Assembly: GCA_021404525.1 (NCBI GenBank)
Contig: JAAWWE010000001.1
Span: forward strand, 744,001 to 808,000
Source: Rhodobiaceae bacterium
GTDB taxonomy: Bacteria; Pseudomonadota; Alphaproteobacteria; Parvibaculales; Parvibaculaceae
DNA length: 64,000 bases
Reading direction: 5' to 3'
In this document: positions 1 through 9,586 of the stretch, in pieces
How the letters are laid out: every line of letters starts with the position of its first letter
How positions within the stretch are numbered: position 1 is the first letter of the stretch
Notes under the pieces: model-generated
Told to the model about the DNA's origin: nothing
Database searches by the model: none
What the model saw: the letters and a program-made list of their open reading frames with translations, nothing else
Made by a program: the position numbers and the translations under genes

Positions 1-498
1 CGCTCCCGTCAGCATGATCCCAATTGCTCCCATGGGTAGGCAGGATGGCCGCGAGGCGATCACCGGGTTCAGTGGCAAAGAGACCGAATAAGTGTGCGCC
101 CGAATACTGTTGGGGTTGCGATCATAGAAATACGCGTCATCAGTGCGGGCAATCGGAAATTGGCCTGTCGGATGATCCGGCAAGCCATTGCCTGAAACGA
201 TGCGGGTAGTGCCGGAGATGGCGATCTCCAATTCGGACAGATGCACCACATTGCCATCTACCGTGGGTTTTCGGGTCAGGTCGAAGGTACCGGCCGTTTC
301 GTTGAGCCAATCACCTGTTCGCCTTGCCCCCGGTGCATTCGGATTAAAGCGTGTCTGGCAGGCGTAAACGGATCCGACCCGGGGCTCCTGCGAAACTTGC
401 CCGTCGCCAAGAGGCAGAGACCTCAAGTCAACGGTGTGGGCATGCACACCTGAAAGGATTGTTAGAAAGGCAGCGCAGACAGAAAACACGAAACGCAT
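1..498 (-). CDS. YHYH domain-containing protein, C-terminus beyond window edge
   Basis: The reverse strand stays open from an ATG at 498 to the window edge (166 codons). It begins with a short hydrophobic stretch ending in SGVHAH, which looks like a signal peptide, so the product is probably exported. Around residues 95-165 it carries the pattern of the YHYH family: NGLPDHPTGQFP, then DRNPNSIRAH, then CLPMGAIGIMLTG; the YHYH tetrad itself would lie beyond the edge. The molecular function of this family is not known to me. No operon partner is visible; the gene is followed upstream by a spacer and tRNA-Lys. Confidence 0.72.
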   Translation of the reverse strand, partial: MRFVFSVCAAFLTILSGVHAHTVDLRSLPLGDGQVSQEPRVGSVYACQTRFNPNAPGARRTGDWLNETAGTFDLTRKPTVDGNVVHLSELEIAISGTTRIVSGNGLPDHPTGQFPIARTDDAYFYDRNPNSIRAHTYSVSLPLNPVIASRPSCLPMGAIGIMLTGA

Positions 499-600
499 AG
501 ATCAGGCTCAGATTGTCCAAGATGTCTGATTATACGCGCGAAACAGACCATTCCGTCGCATGAGCGGTAAATACGTACAGCGGTAGATGTCTGCAGAAAA

Positions 601-676
601 TGGTGAGCCCTGAAGGATTCGAACCTTCGACCTACTGATTAAAAGTCAGTTGCTCTACCAACTGAGCTAAGGGCCC
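601..676 (-). tRNA. tRNA-Lys (anticodon UUU)
   Basis: The reverse complement gives a full 76-nt cloverleaf: acceptor GGGCCCT pairing with AGGGCTC (one G-U), D-arm TAGCTCAGTTGGTAGAGC, anticodon loop CTTTTAA with anticodon UUU, T-arm GGTTCGAATCC, discriminator A and an encoded CCA. It lies downstream of the DUF2920 gene on the same strand. No integrase or repeated tRNA 3' end is seen next to it. Confidence 0.97.
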
Positions 677-753
677 GTCTGAATCGGGAACCCCGACTTG
701 GACGGGCGGAACCTAGTCATCCGGGCCAGTTCGGTCAACTAAATAGAGCCAAA

Positions 754-2043
754 TTAGGCAGATAAAGCTTCACTTTTCGCCTCTTCCTGGGAATTGGCTG
801 AGATGCGCGCGATTACGCCGGATTGCCCGTGGTTAATCAGGTAATCGATCCGGTTGCCCTTAAAACAAAGCGAGCTGTTTAAGTCTCGATCTGTTGGTCC
901 AGACCGCCTGCTGAGGGTCGGATAAAACCTGTCGAAAAGGCTGTGAAGCCCAATGCCCAGTCCGTGTTCCAGCGTCGTGATGGTCTTCCCGTCGACATCC
1001 GCCTCGGCGAGGACCTGCAATTGCGCATCGAAACCAGTGCTGTTGAGCATGCTGGTCTGGTGGTGCTTCAGATCGATATTCACGAGTCTGTCGCGACTGG
1101 AATGAATCATGCGAAACTGCGTCTTTCGGGACCCTGCCTGGCTGGTTGAGACAGCCAGATGGTCTGGATCGCAGACATTGCGAATGCGAGCCTGATCGGT
1201 ACCAAAATAATTTGGCGCCCCGATAACCTCATTGGTCCAAGCAGTTTTCGTCGAACAGACGAACTCTATGTTTGCATCAATTGCTCGGTATTCGACGCCG
1301 CCAAACCCAAGATAAGCCGGGAGCGTTTCTGGATAGGCGGATGATTCAATGAGCGCAGCAATCGTGTTCGGTGCAAATTTCTGCATCAGATGGGCGATAT
1401 AACCACCGTGTGACGTTCCCGTTGCAACAACATTGCTCTGGTCAAACTCAACGCCATCATCAATCAGTTTGTTAAGTACCAAAAGATGGTCTAGTGCAGC
1501 CAGCACACCGAAATTTTGATAGTCCTGACCAGGAGGAACAAGTGTGGCCGACAGCGTGAACTTGTGTTCCTTGCGGCCTTTCAGAAATCTGAGTGTGTCT
1601 TTTTCATCGGCTGATTTAAGCCCCTCCAAGCTGTCTCCCTGTAGAACCAGGGCTCCGATTGCTTTGGCGATCGACCATGGGTCAATTTCAATTCCAACAG
1701 AGACACCGGGAATAGATTGCTTAGGACGACAGAAATGGCAATGCGCACGAACAGAAACAACCACTAGATTGTATTTTGCAGCGATCTGCCGTCGTGTGAG
1801 CCGAGTATATGCTTCGTCAGTATCTTCGCCAAAACCGGGGATGAGAAACACCAGTCCATCGGCGGGACCGCTTTCAGGCGCCTCGGCCTCAAAGGTTACC
1901 GGGACCGTTCTTGGGACCCCGAGCTCAAAATCTTCATGTCCACTTAGACTTCCCGATATGCTCGGCATGATGGTTCCCATGTCAGAAAAATCAGTGCTCT
2001 GATTTGGCACTGACATGGTAAACACGAGCTTAACGCTGGGCAT
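754..2043 (-). CDS. DUF2920 family alpha/beta-hydrolase-like protein
   Basis: A 429-residue protein whose layout matches DUF2920, a family best known from Campylobacter flagellar-glycosylation loci. What can be seen: GFGEDTDEAYTRL, then KYNLVVVSVRAHCHF, then IEIDPWS, then QNFGVLAALDHL, and a nucleophile elbow GTSHGGYIAHLM near residue 210. A later HSSRDRLVNI supplies a possible acid and GLGIGLHSLFDRFYP a possible His, so a serine hydrolase triad is likely but inferred. No signal peptide is seen. Its ATG directly follows the tgt stop codon (TGA-ATG), so it is translated with the queA-tgt operon, although nothing links it to queuosine. The substrate is unknown. Confidence 0.8.
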   Translation of the reverse strand: MPSVKLVFTMSVPNQSTDFSDMGTIMPSISGSLSGHEDFELGVPRTVPVTFEAEAPESGPADGLVFLIPGFGEDTDEAYTRLTRRQIAAKYNLVVVSVRAHCHFCRPKQSIPGVSVGIEIDPWSIAKAIGALVLQGDSLEGLKSADEKDTLRFLKGRKEHKFTLSATLVPPGQDYQNFGVLAALDHLLVLNKLIDDGVEFDQSNVVATGTSHGGYIAHLMQKFAPNTIAALIESSAYPETLPAYLGFGGVEYRAIDANIEFVCSTKTAWTNEVIGAPNYFGTDQARIRNVCDPDHLAVSTSQAGSRKTQFRMIHSSRDRLVNIDLKHHQTSMLNSTGFDAQLQVLAEADVDGKTITTLEHGLGIGLHSLFDRFYPTLSRRSGPTDRDLNSSLCFKGNRIDYLINHGQSGVIARISANSQEEAKSEALSA

Positions 2044-3183
2044 TCAGAGAGGTGATAGATCCCCCTGCGCCTGCTCTGCTTTGAAGCGGGCGACAAATGC
2101 ACTGAGGTCGCCGGCAGCAATTGCGTCGCGGAGGCCGGCCATCAGCGACTGGTAATAGGCAATATTGTTCCAGGAAAGCAGCATCATACCGAGAATTTCG
2201 CCATTCTTCAGCAGGTGATGCAGGTAGGCGCGGGAATAGTCGCGTGCGGCGGGACAGCTGCTGGTTTCATCAAGCGGACGCGGATCATTCGCGTGCCGGG
2301 CATTTTTGAGGTTCACTTTACCGAACCGGGTGAAGGCTTGACCGTGCCTGCCAGACCGGGTCGGCATCACACAATCAAACATGTCGACCCCCCGCGAGAC
2401 GGCCTCCACCAGATCGTCAGGTGTGCCCACACCCATAAGATAGCGCGGCCGATCTTTGGGCAGGAGTGGCGCTGTAAAGTCGAGAACCCGCAACATCTCT
2501 TCCTGACCCTCGCCGACCGCAAGGCCACCAATGGCGTAGCCGTCAAAACCAATCTCCTGAAGAGCAGCGGCGCTTGTCTGGCGAAGGTCTTCAAAGACAC
2601 TGCCCTGCACGATGCCGAACAGGGCCTGGCCGTCCTTCCGGTGAGCCTGATCCGTAAAGGCTTCTTTTGACCGTTTCGCCCAGCGTGTTGAAAGCTGCAT
2701 CGATTGATTGGCTTCGTCATGGGTCGCTGGAAACGGCGTGCATTCATCCAGAACCATCTGAATATCAGCGCCCAAGAGGCATTGAATCTCAATGCTGCGC
2801 TCAGGTGAGAGTTCATAAGACGAGCCGTCAATGTGGCTTTGAAAGGTAACAGCCTCTTCACTCATCTTCCGAAGCTTGGAGAGCGACATCACCTGAAAGC
2901 CACCGCTATCGGTGAGAATGGGTCCCTGCCAGTTCATAAAGGAATGAAGTCCGCCGAGAGCAGCGACCTCTTCGGCGCCCGGACGTAGCATGAGATGATA
3001 GGTGTTCCCGAGGACAATGTCGGCCCCAGTCTCTTTTACCTGATCAGTGTACAGGGCTTTGACGGTGCCGGCCGTCCCGACCGGCATGAAGGCAGGCGTC
3101 TGAATGTCGCCGCGAGGCGTATGGATGGTACCGCGCCGAGCAGCACCATCTTCAGCCAGCAGGTCATATGTGAAGGAGCTCAT
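2044..3183 (-). CDS. tgt: tRNA-guanine transglycosylase (queuosine synthesis)
   Basis: Exchanges guanine-34 of tRNAs with GUN anticodons for preQ1, the committed step of queuosine formation. Length 379 residues is normal for bacterial Tgt. The catalytic aspartates are present in ILTDSGGFQ (D92) and [10 protein letters not shown] (D270), and the preQ1 pocket segments GIVQGS and GGLAVGEG are intact. The zinc site is not: where the family has CxCxxC this protein reads SSCPAA (S308, C310, A313), and the fourth ligand, a His in the TEHNIAFYQ-type segment, is Asn (N339). queA lies 6 nt upstream and DUF2920 abuts downstream. Identity is certain; the zinc loss may be lineage-typical. Confidence 0.98.
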   Translation of the reverse strand: MSSFTYDLLAEDGAARRGTIHTPRGDIQTPAFMPVGTAGTVKALYTDQVKETGADIVLGNTYHLMLRPGAEEVAALGGLHSFMNWQGPILTDSGGFQVMSLSKLRKMSEEAVTFQSHIDGSSYELSPERSIEIQCLLGADIQMVLDECTPFPATHDEANQSMQLSTRWAKRSKEAFTDQAHRKDGQALFGIVQGSVFEDLRQTSAAALQEIGFDGYAIGGLAVGEGQEEMLRVLDFTAPLLPKDRPRYLMGVGTPDDLVEAVSRGVDMFDCVMPTRSGRHGQAFTRFGKVNLKNARHANDPRPLDETSSCPAARDYSRAYLHHLLKNGEILGMMLLSWNNIAYYQSLMAGLRDAIAAGDLSAFVARFKAEQAQGDLSPL

Positions 3184-3189
3184 GGGAAC

Positions 3190-4239
3190 TCAGCTTTCTG
3201 GAAAAATCAGGCAGGCGTCGCCATAGGAGTAGAAACGATAGTCGTGCTCGATAGCATGTGCGTAGGCTGCTTGCATCTCATCGAGTGACCTGAATGCAGA
3301 CACCAGCATAAAGAGCGTCGATTTGGGTAGGTGGAAATTGGTCATCAGGGCATCAATCGCCTTGAAGCGGTACCCAGGCGTGATGAAAATATCTGTAGCG
3401 CCAGACCAGGCTTCAATCTTCCCATCATCACGTGCAGCAGACTCAAGCAAGCGGAGACTTGTCGTGCCGACGGACACTATCCGCCCTCCCCGTGCGCGAG
3501 CCTGGTTAAGTTGATCGGCGGTTGCGGCGCTGACCAGGCCAACTTCGGAATGCATCTTATGCGCGTCTGTGTCGTCGACACTCACAGGGAGAAAGGTTCC
3601 AGCGCCTACATGAAGCGTCACCTTCGCCGTTTCTATGCCTCGGTCTGCAATTGTTGTCATCAGATTGGGGGTGAAGTGAAGGCCCGCTGTCGGTGCAGCA
3701 ACAGCGCCGGGTTCATCAGCAAAGAGGGTCTGATAGTCTTCCAGATCAGCCTCATCCGTGGGGCGTTTGCTGGCAATATAGGGGGGCAGTGGCATAACCC
3801 CTGCTTCGGCAATGGCGATATCCAGGGCCGGTCCGGAGGCAGAAAACTTGAAATGAACTTCACCACCTGTCCGGCGCAGCACCTGACCTTCCAGACCACC
3901 TTGGAATTGGACAGTATCTCCTTCTGCCAACCGTTTTGCAGGTTTGGCAAAAGATAGCCACTCGTCAGGCCCGAGGCGCTGATGGAGTGTTACCTCAATG
4001 TTGGCGATCGCCCCATTGCGCTTCCGCGTTCCCGTAAGCCGCGCCGGGATGACTTTCGTGTCGTTGAACACCAACACATCGCCCGGCTCCAAAAGATTTG
4101 GGAGGTCCAGAACGCCAGCGTCTTTCAGGTGTCCGGCGTCGGGTCCCACGACGAGTAGACGCGCGGAATCACGAGGACGCGCGGGCCGTAAGGCAATCCG
4201 CGCGTCCGGTAGGTCGAAATCAAAGGCATCAACCCGCAT
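3190..4239 (-). CDS. queA: S-adenosylmethionine:tRNA ribosyltransferase-isomerase
   Basis: Transfers and isomerises the ribosyl part of SAM onto preQ1-modified tRNA to form epoxyqueuosine, the step after Tgt. The 349-residue protein has the usual QueA start ([17 protein letters not shown]), [12 protein letters not shown], the [10 protein letters not shown] motif near residue 183, [10 protein letters not shown]-like [14 protein letters not shown] and the C-terminal [19 protein letters not shown] block. It sits directly upstream of tgt with a 6-nt gap and downstream of a cyclophilin gene, so the two queuosine genes are almost certainly co-transcribed. No riboswitch-like leader is evident in the 26-nt gap before it. 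Confidence 0.97.
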   Translation of the reverse strand: MRVDAFDFDLPDARIALRPARPRDSARLLVVGPDAGHLKDAGVLDLPNLLEPGDVLVFNDTKVIPARLTGTRKRNGAIANIEVTLHQRLGPDEWLSFAKPAKRLAEGDTVQFQGGLEGQVLRRTGGEVHFKFSASGPALDIAIAEAGVMPLPPYIASKRPTDEADLEDYQTLFADEPGAVAAPTAGLHFTPNLMTTIADRGIETAKVTLHVGAGTFLPVSVDDTDAHKMHSEVGLVSAATADQLNQARARGGRIVSVGTTSLRLLESAARDDGKIEAWSGATDIFITPGYRFKAIDALMTNFHLPKSTLFMLVSAFRSLDEMQAAYAHAIEHDYRFYSYGDACLIFPES

Positions 4240-4265
4240 GGGATATTCTCTGTGAGCTCTGAGCC

Positions 4266-4739
4266 CTAAGCAGCGTCAGCAGCAACCTGCATTTTCACAA
4301 TCTTGTCGGGATCTTGCACAGGTTCGCCGCGCTTGATCTTGTCGACATGTTCCATGCCATCAATGACTTGGCCCCAGACCGTGTACTGATTGTCCAGGAA
4401 GCGTGCATCGTCAAACACAATAAAGAACTGGCTGTCCGCGCTGTTTGGATCCTGGGCACGTGCCATAGAGCAGATCCCTCGAACATGTGGTTCTGCAGAG
4501 AATTCAGCATCAAGGTTTTTGCCCGAGCCGCTCATGCCTGTGCCGGTTGGATCGCCGCCCTGCGCCATGAAACCTTCAATCACACGATGAAAGACGATGC
4601 CGTCATAGAAGCCTTCGCGCGCGAGCTCTTTGATCCGCGCCACATGATTGGGTGCGAGGTCAGGACGAAGCTCGATGGTTACCCGCCCATGCTCCAGGTC
4701 GAGCAGCAGAGCATTTTCCGGGTCTTTAATATCAGCCAT
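4266..4739 (-). CDS. ppiB: cyclophilin-type peptidyl-prolyl isomerase, cytoplasmic
   Basis: Catalyses cis-trans isomerisation of Xaa-Pro bonds. The 157-residue protein lacks a signal peptide, so it is expected in the cytoplasm. Core motifs are [20 protein letters not shown] (active-site Arg in FHRV), the SQFFIV strand, and a conserved [11 protein letters not shown]. It is the last gene of the coaD-cyclophilin cluster before queA. A truncated second copy of its first 23 or so codons lies at 5580-5652, part of a tandem duplication. Symbol given by family; ppiB is the usual name for the cytoplasmic form. Confidence 0.92.
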   Translation of the reverse strand: MADIKDPENALLLDLEHGRVTIELRPDLAPNHVARIKELAREGFYDGIVFHRVIEGFMAQGGDPTGTGMSGSGKNLDAEFSAEPHVRGICSMARAQDPNSADSQFFIVFDDARFLDNQYTVWGQVIDGMEHVDKIKRGEPVQDPDKIVKMQVAADAA

Positions 4740-4777
4740 TAAGTTGAATTCCCTATCTGGTAGTAATGGGTCTGGTG

Positions 4778-5314
4778 TTATTGAGCAGCATCAGCTGCAA
4801 CTTGAAGTCGTACAATTTTGTCTGGGTTCACAGGTGGTTCGCCACGTTTGATATTGTCGACAAACTCCATGCCTTCAACAACACGACCCCATACCGTGTA
4901 GTTGCCATCCAGGAATGTGGCATCGTCAAAAACAATGAAGAACTGACTGTTGGCGCTGTCTGGATGCTGCGACCGCGCAGCACCGATAACGCCTCGAATA
5001 AATGGCTCGCTTGAGAACTCAGCGCGCACGTCCGGGTAGTCAGAGCCCCCGCGCCCGGTCCCGGTTGGGTCGCCGGTCTGAGCCATAAATCCGTCGATAA
5101 CCCGATGAAAAACAATGCCGTCATAAAAGCCTTCACGTGTAAGCGTCTTGATCCGCTTCACGTGTTTTGGCGCGACATCTGGCAACAGTTCGATCACCAC
5201 TCGACCATCCTTGAGGTCAAGATAAAGGGTATTTTCCGGGTCCAGGGCTACGGCTGGGGCGGAAAGCCCCAACATCATTGCGAGAGCTGCAAGGGCGCTA
5301 ATAACTCGAGACAT
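4778..5314 (-). CDS. cyclophilin-type peptidyl-prolyl isomerase, exported (copy 2)
   Basis: A 178-residue cyclophilin starting at the ATG at 5314; an upstream in-frame extension is out because it overlaps the coaD fragment and lacks family similarity. It begins with a Sec signal peptide (MSRVISALAALAMMLGL, cleavage likely after APAVA), so it should fold proteins in the periplasm. [20 protein letters not shown] and SQFFIVFDD show an intact active site. It is a close duplicate of the gene at 5690-6238, from which it differs in a few residues and in a shorter loop (NIKRGEPPV here, NIKPGFGPGGSVQ there). It is preceded by a coaD remnant 23 nt upstream. Confidence 0.92.
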   Translation of the reverse strand: MSRVISALAALAMMLGLSAPAVALDPENTLYLDLKDGRVVIELLPDVAPKHVKRIKTLTREGFYDGIVFHRVIDGFMAQTGDPTGTGRGGSDYPDVRAEFSSEPFIRGVIGAARSQHPDSANSQFFIVFDDATFLDGNYTVWGRVVEGMEFVDNIKRGEPPVNPDKIVRLQVAADAAQ

Positions 5315-5336
5315 AAGAACTCCTTTAATCACACCG

Positions 5337-5570
5337 TTATTCACTTTGTACGGCACTAAGCACTTTTTCCACCACCACAGGCGGCACGAAGCGGGAAATA
5401 TCACCGTCCATTGTGGCAATTTGACGGACAAAGGTCGATGAAATGAACCCAACTTCTGGGGAAGCCGTCAGAAACACTGTTTCAACACGGGGGTTCAGTA
5501 TCCCGTTCATGCCCACCCTCTGATCTTCATATTCATAACCAACGGCGCTCCGGAGACCTCTGATGACATC
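5337..5570 (-). pseudogene. coaD' : 3' remnant of a duplicated coaD
   Basis: From about 5564 to the stop at 5337 the reverse strand encodes the last 75 residues of phosphopantetheine adenylyltransferase (IRGLR to the C-terminus, including ISSTFVRQIATMDGD). Aligned to the intact coaD at 6261-6761 I count 12 differences in 75 residues. The first half, with the nucleotide-binding SGTFDPVTYGH segment, is absent: the sequence passes into the beginning of a cyclophilin gene in another frame. It cannot make an active enzyme. Distance from its stop to the next cyclophilin start is the same as in the intact copy, which proves a block duplication. Confidence 0.88.
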
Positions 5571-5579
5571 GGCCGTTCC

Positions 5580-5652
5580 GGGGTTCAATGGTCACCTGGC
5601 CGTGCTCCAGATTGAGCCGCGGCTCATTTTCCGGACCTTTATTGTCAGCCAT
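5580..5652 (-). pseudogene. ppiB' : 5' remnant of a duplicated cytoplasmic cyclophilin
   Basis: The first 23 or so codons (MADNKGPENEPRLNLEHGQV and TIE) mirror the start of the intact cyclophilin at 4266-4739 ([20 protein letters not shown]). After that the reading frame enters coaD' sequence out of frame and stops at 5533, giving at most a 39-residue peptide. This is the other side of the duplication junction, which lies near 5570-5583. Confidence 0.86.
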
Positions 5653-5689
5653 TGAGCTTTTCCTCGTGAGTGATCTATCAGGTGGGTTG

Positions 5690-6238
5690 TTATTCAGCAG
5701 CGTCTGCTGCAACTTGAAGCCGGACAATCTTGTCTGGGTTCTGAACGCTACCGCCTGGCCCAAAGCCCGGTTTGATGTTGTCGACAAATTCCATACCTTC
5801 AACGACGCGGCCCCAGACCGTGTAATTTCTATCAAGGTGGGTGGAATCCTCCAACACAATGAAAAACTGGCTATTGGCGCTGTGGGGACTGTTTGCGCGC
5901 GCCGCGCCAATGATGCCGCGGACAAAGGGTTCGTTCGAAAATTCAGCACGAAGGTTTCCATAATGAGACCCACCCCGGCCCGTGCCGGTTGGGTCGCCCG
6001 TCTGTGCCATAAATCCTTCGATCACGCGATGAAACACAATGCCGTCGTAAAACCCTTCGCGTGTAAGCGTTTTGACGCGGTCTACATGCCTGCGTGCCAG
6101 GTCGGGCAATAGTTCAATCACCACACGCCCGTCTTGGAGATCAAGGTAGAGGGTGTTTTCCGGATCCAGCGCTGCGGCTGGGGAAGACAGTCCGACTATC
6201 AATGCAAAGGCTGCAAACGCGCTCACAATTCGAGACAT
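5690..6238 (-). CDS. cyclophilin-type peptidyl-prolyl isomerase, exported (copy 1)
   Basis: A 182-residue cyclophilin with its own Sec signal peptide (MSRIVSAFAAFALIVGL, cleavage likely after PAAA); start chosen at the ATG at 6238, 23 nt after the coaD stop. The active-site blocks [20 protein letters not shown] and SQFFIVLED are intact. It carries a four-residue longer, Gly-rich loop than its duplicate (GFGPGGSVQ). Position right behind the intact coaD suggests this is the copy in the ancestral place, although either could be. Both copies appear functional. Confidence 0.92.
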   Translation of the reverse strand: MSRIVSAFAAFALIVGLSSPAAALDPENTLYLDLQDGRVVIELLPDLARRHVDRVKTLTREGFYDGIVFHRVIEGFMAQTGDPTGTGRGGSHYGNLRAEFSNEPFVRGIIGAARANSPHSANSQFFIVLEDSTHLDRNYTVWGRVVEGMEFVDNIKPGFGPGGSVQNPDKIVRLQVAADAAE

Positions 6239-6260
6239 AAGAATTCCTTTGACCACACCG

Positions 6261-6761
6261 TTACTTCCTTTTTGCAGCGCTAAGCACTTTTTCCGCCACT
6301 GCTGGCGGCACGAAGCGGGAAATATCACCATCCATTGTGGCAATTTGACGGACAAGCGTGGACGAAATGAAGCCAACATCCGGAGACGCGGTCAGAAAAA
6401 CCGTTTCAACACGAGGGTTCAATATCCCATTCATGCCGACCATTTGGTCTTCATACTCATAATCAACCGTGCCGCGTAAGCCTCTGATAATAATACCAGC
6501 GCCCACATCGTCAGCGGCGTCAACCACCAACCCCTTGAACGAGGTCACCTCAAGGGTTGAACCGACTTCCTCACCGAAAGACTTTGTTTCTGCCTCAATC
6601 AGGGCAGCGCGTTCTTCAAAACTGAGCAACGGCTTTTTGGAGGAATTAATCCCGATACCGACAACAAGATGATCCACCAGCCGGAAGGCCCGACGGATGA
6701 TATCTATGTGCCCATACGTCACGGGGTCAAAGGTCCCCGAATAAAGGCCAACACGTTTCAT
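6261..6761 (-). CDS. coaD: phosphopantetheine adenylyltransferase
   Basis: Adenylylates 4'-phosphopantetheine, the penultimate step of coenzyme A synthesis. Length 166 residues is normal. Visible motifs: YSGTFDPVTYGHIDII (nucleotide-binding T/SGTFDP and GH), IIRGLRGTVDYEYE near residue 90, and ISSTLVRQIA near 130. The gene follows gyrA by 29 nt on the same strand. Its 3' half has been copied into the remnant at 5337-5570. Confidence 0.97.
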   Translation of the reverse strand: MKRVGLYSGTFDPVTYGHIDIIRRAFRLVDHLVVGIGINSSKKPLLSFEERAALIEAETKSFGEEVGSTLEVTSFKGLVVDAADDVGAGIIIRGLRGTVDYEYEDQMVGMNGILNPRVETVFLTASPDVGFISSTLVRQIATMDGDISRFVPPAVAEKVLSAAKRK

Positions 6762-6790
6762 GGAAAATTCCTGAGGTTACGGCGCTGGGC

Positions 6791-9586
6791 CTATTCTTCT
6801 TCCGAACTATCACCAAGATGCTCAACCGACACAACCTGTTCTTCCTTGTCAGTCCGGAAGACGGTTACGCCCTGCGTTGAACGTCCTGCGACACGAATGT
6901 CATTGACCGGACAGCGGATCAACTGGCCACCATCGGTCACAAGCATAATCTCATCCTGCTCTTCTACTGGGAAGGACGCGATCAGTTCACCGTTACGCTG
7001 CGAAACAGCCATCGCGATGATGCCTTTGCCACCACGACCGGATGTTCTGTACTCAAAAGAAGAGCTCCGCTTGCCGTAGCCTTTGACGCTGACTGTTAGA
7101 ACGAACTGCTCATGGGCACCCAGTTCTGCATAGCGCTCAGGTGTAAGCGTTGTGACCTCGCCATCATCCTCATCATCAAGCTGCTCAGTTGTTTCTTCGA
7201 CTTCTTCACCCGTCGCAGCCCGACGCGCAAGTGCGGCTTGTTTAAGGTAGGCCCGTGCTTCCGCCGGCGTCACGTCCAGGTGATTGAGGATCGCCATAGA
7301 GATCGTCTGATCATCTCCATCCAGCTTCACACCACGCACACCGGTCGAATTTCGGCTGGAAAAGACGCGAACGTCGGTCACAGGGAACCGAATGCAGCGT
7401 CCACCAGCATTGGTGAGGAGTACATCGTCATTCTCTGTACAGATTTGAACGCCGACAATGCCATCGCCGTCATCAAGCTTCATGGCAATTTTGCCATTCC
7501 GATTGATCTGAACGAAGTCGGACAATTTGTTTCGACGCACATTGCCGGAGCGTGTCGCAAACATAATGTCGAGCGCATCCCAGCTCTTCTCATCTTCAGG
7601 CAACGGCATCACAGAGGTAATGCGCTCTCCGGATTTAAGCGGCAACAGATTCACCATTGCCTTGCCCTTTGATTGCGGTGTCGCCTGCGGCAGACGCCAA
7701 ACCTTCATCTTGTAGACCATGCCGGTCGACGAGAAGAAGAGAACCGGCGTATGGGTGCTCGCCACGAAGATCCGTGCGACGAAATCTTCATCCTTCGTCG
7801 ACATGCCGGAGCGGCCTTTGCCCCCACGGCGTTGTGCACGGTAGGTCGAGAGCGGCACGCGCTTGATGTAGCCCTGATGGCTAACGGTGACGACCATGTC
7901 TTCGCGCTGAATCAGGTCTTCATCTTCAACATCATCTGCCGCTTCCATGATCTCGGTGCGACGCGGTGTGGCGAATTCATCTTTGATGGCACTAAGCTCT
8001 TCGCGGATGATCGTCAGTATACGTTCGCGCGAACGAAGGATCTCTAGATAGTCAGCGATCTTCTCGCCAAGTTCGCGAACTTCATCGCCAATCTCATCTC
8101 GGCCAAGCGCTGTAAGGCGTTGCAGTCGCAGATCCAGGATGGCCCGAGCCTGTGTTTCCGACAGGCGGTAGGTGCCATCTTCGGCGATCTTATGGCGAGG
8201 GTCATCAATCAGCTCAACAATTGGCGCGATGTCCTTGGCAGGCCAATGTCGCTCCATCAACTGAGCGCGTGCGGTCGCTGGATCAGGGGCAGATCGAATA
8301 AGAGCAATGACCTCGTCAATATTGGCAACCGCAATGGCTAGTCCGACCAAAACGTGAGCCCGGTCCCGCGCCTTGTTGAGCTCGAACTTGGTCCGCCGCG
8401 CAACAACAACCTCCCGGAACGCTACAAACGCTTCAAGCATTTGCTTGAGGTTCATCTGCGCCGGGCGGCCGTAATCAAGCGCCACCATGTTTGCGCCAAA
8501 GGACGTCTGCAACGGTGAGAAGCGATAGAGCTGGTTCAGGATTATTTCGGGGACGACGTCACGTTTCAGTTCAATGACAACGCGCATGCCCAAGCGCGAA
8601 GTCTCGTCGCGAATGTCAGAAATGCCCTCGATTTTTTTGTCGCGGACAAGCTCGGCGATCTTCTCAATCATCGATGCCTTGTTCACCTGATAGGGGATTT
8701 CAGTGATGATGATTGCGTGGCGATCTTTTTTGAATTCCTCGATCTCTGTGCGGCCGCGCATAAGCACCGAGCCGCGACCGAGATGATAGGCCGAGCGAAT
8801 GCCCTGGCGCCCAAGGATGAGACCTCCAGTCGGGAAGTCGGGACCCGGGATAATTTCAATCAGCCGGTCAATGCCCATCTCTGGATCGTCCATAAGCGCA
8901 AGGCAGGCATCAATGGTTTCGCCAAGATTGTGCGGCGGGATATTTGTCGCCATCCCGACGGCGATGCCGCCAGCACCATTGACAAGCAGATTAGGAAACT
9001 CGGCAGGAAGAACTTCAGGCTCCTGCTCGGAATTATCGTAATTGTCCTGAAAATTGACCGTGTCTTTGTCGATATCGTTCAGGAGAGCATGTGCAGGCTT
9101 GCCCATGCGCGTTTCTGTGTAGCGCATAGCTGCAGGTGGATCGCCGTCCACTGAACCGAAGTTCCCCTGCCCGTCAAGCAAGGGAAGTCGCAGGGAGAAA
9201 TCCTGCGCCATGCGCACAAGCGCATCATAAATCGCCTGGTCCCCATGTGGGTGATACTTACCCATCACGTCGCCGACAATACGAGCAGATTTTTTGTAAG
9301 GCTTGTTCCAGTCGTAGCCGCTCTCATTCATCGCATAGAGAATGCGGCGATGCACCGGCTTCAGCCCGTCTCTGACGTCAGGGAGCGCGCGGCTCACGAT
9401 TACGCTCATCGCGTAATCAAGATAGGAGGTCCGCATCTCCTCTTCGATGGCGATCGGAGAAACGTCGCGCTCTGGCGGCACGCCTCCACCACCGTCGGAG
9501 GACCCGCCATCGCCACCGTTCAAATTCCCATTATCTCCGGGAACAGGCTCTTCACCTGGCGTTTCCGTATCGTGTGTATCGGACAA
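6791..9586 (-). CDS. gyrA: DNA gyrase subunit A
   Basis: Breakage-reunion subunit of gyrase, 931 residues. The active-site tyrosine is Y156 ([10 protein letters not shown]), the GyrA box QRRGGKG is present near residue 570, and the C-terminal beta-pinwheel follows. The first codon is a TTG at 9586 with only a weak AAAGG upstream; no ATG gives a complete N-terminus. The first 40 or so residues are a Gly/Asp-rich extension before the usual [18 protein letters not shown] start. In the quinolone-determining region the residue matching E. coli Ser83 is Gln (Q117, [10 protein letters not shown]), while Asp87 is kept (D121). The C-terminus is acidic ([10 protein letters not shown]), as in other gyrases. 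Confidence 0.98.
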   Translation of the reverse strand: MSDTHDTETPGEEPVPGDNGNLNGGDGGSSDGGGGVPPERDVSPIAIEEEMRTSYLDYAMSVIVSRALPDVRDGLKPVHRRILYAMNESGYDWNKPYKKSARIVGDVMGKYHPHGDQAIYDALVRMAQDFSLRLPLLDGQGNFGSVDGDPPAAMRYTETRMGKPAHALLNDIDKDTVNFQDNYDNSEQEPEVLPAEFPNLLVNGAGGIAVGMATNIPPHNLGETIDACLALMDDPEMGIDRLIEIIPGPDFPTGGLILGRQGIRSAYHLGRGSVLMRGRTEIEEFKKDRHAIIITEIPYQVNKASMIEKIAELVRDKKIEGISDIRDETSRLGMRVVIELKRDVVPEIILNQLYRFSPLQTSFGANMVALDYGRPAQMNLKQMLEAFVAFREVVVARRTKFELNKARDRAHVLVGLAIAVANIDEVIALIRSAPDPATARAQLMERHWPAKDIAPIVELIDDPRHKIAEDGTYRLSETQARAILDLRLQRLTALGRDEIGDEVRELGEKIADYLEILRSRERILTIIREELSAIKDEFATPRRTEIMEAADDVEDEDLIQREDMVVTVSHQGYIKRVPLSTYRAQRRGGKGRSGMSTKDEDFVARIFVASTHTPVLFFSSTGMVYKMKVWRLPQATPQSKGKAMVNLLPLKSGERITSVMPLPEDEKSWDALDIMFATRSGNVRRNKLSDFVQINRNGKIAMKLDDGDGIVGVQICTENDDVLLTNAGGRCIRFPVTDVRVFSSRNSTGVRGVKLDGDDQTISMAILNHLDVTPAEARAYLKQAALARRAATGEEVEETTEQLDDEDDGEVTTLTPERYAELGAHEQFVLTVSVKGYGKRSSSFEYRTSGRGGKGIIAMAVSQRNGELIASFPVEEQDEIMLVTDGGQLIRCPVNDIRVAGRSTQGVTVFRTDKEEQVVSVEHLGDSSEEE

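Noticed and set aside
601-760. Integration site at tRNA-Lys
   Set aside because: No integrase and no repeated tRNA 3' end within reach.
4240-4265. preQ1 riboswitch ahead of queA-tgt
   Set aside because: The gap is too short and lacks the pseudoknot pattern; the genes are read from an upstream cistron.
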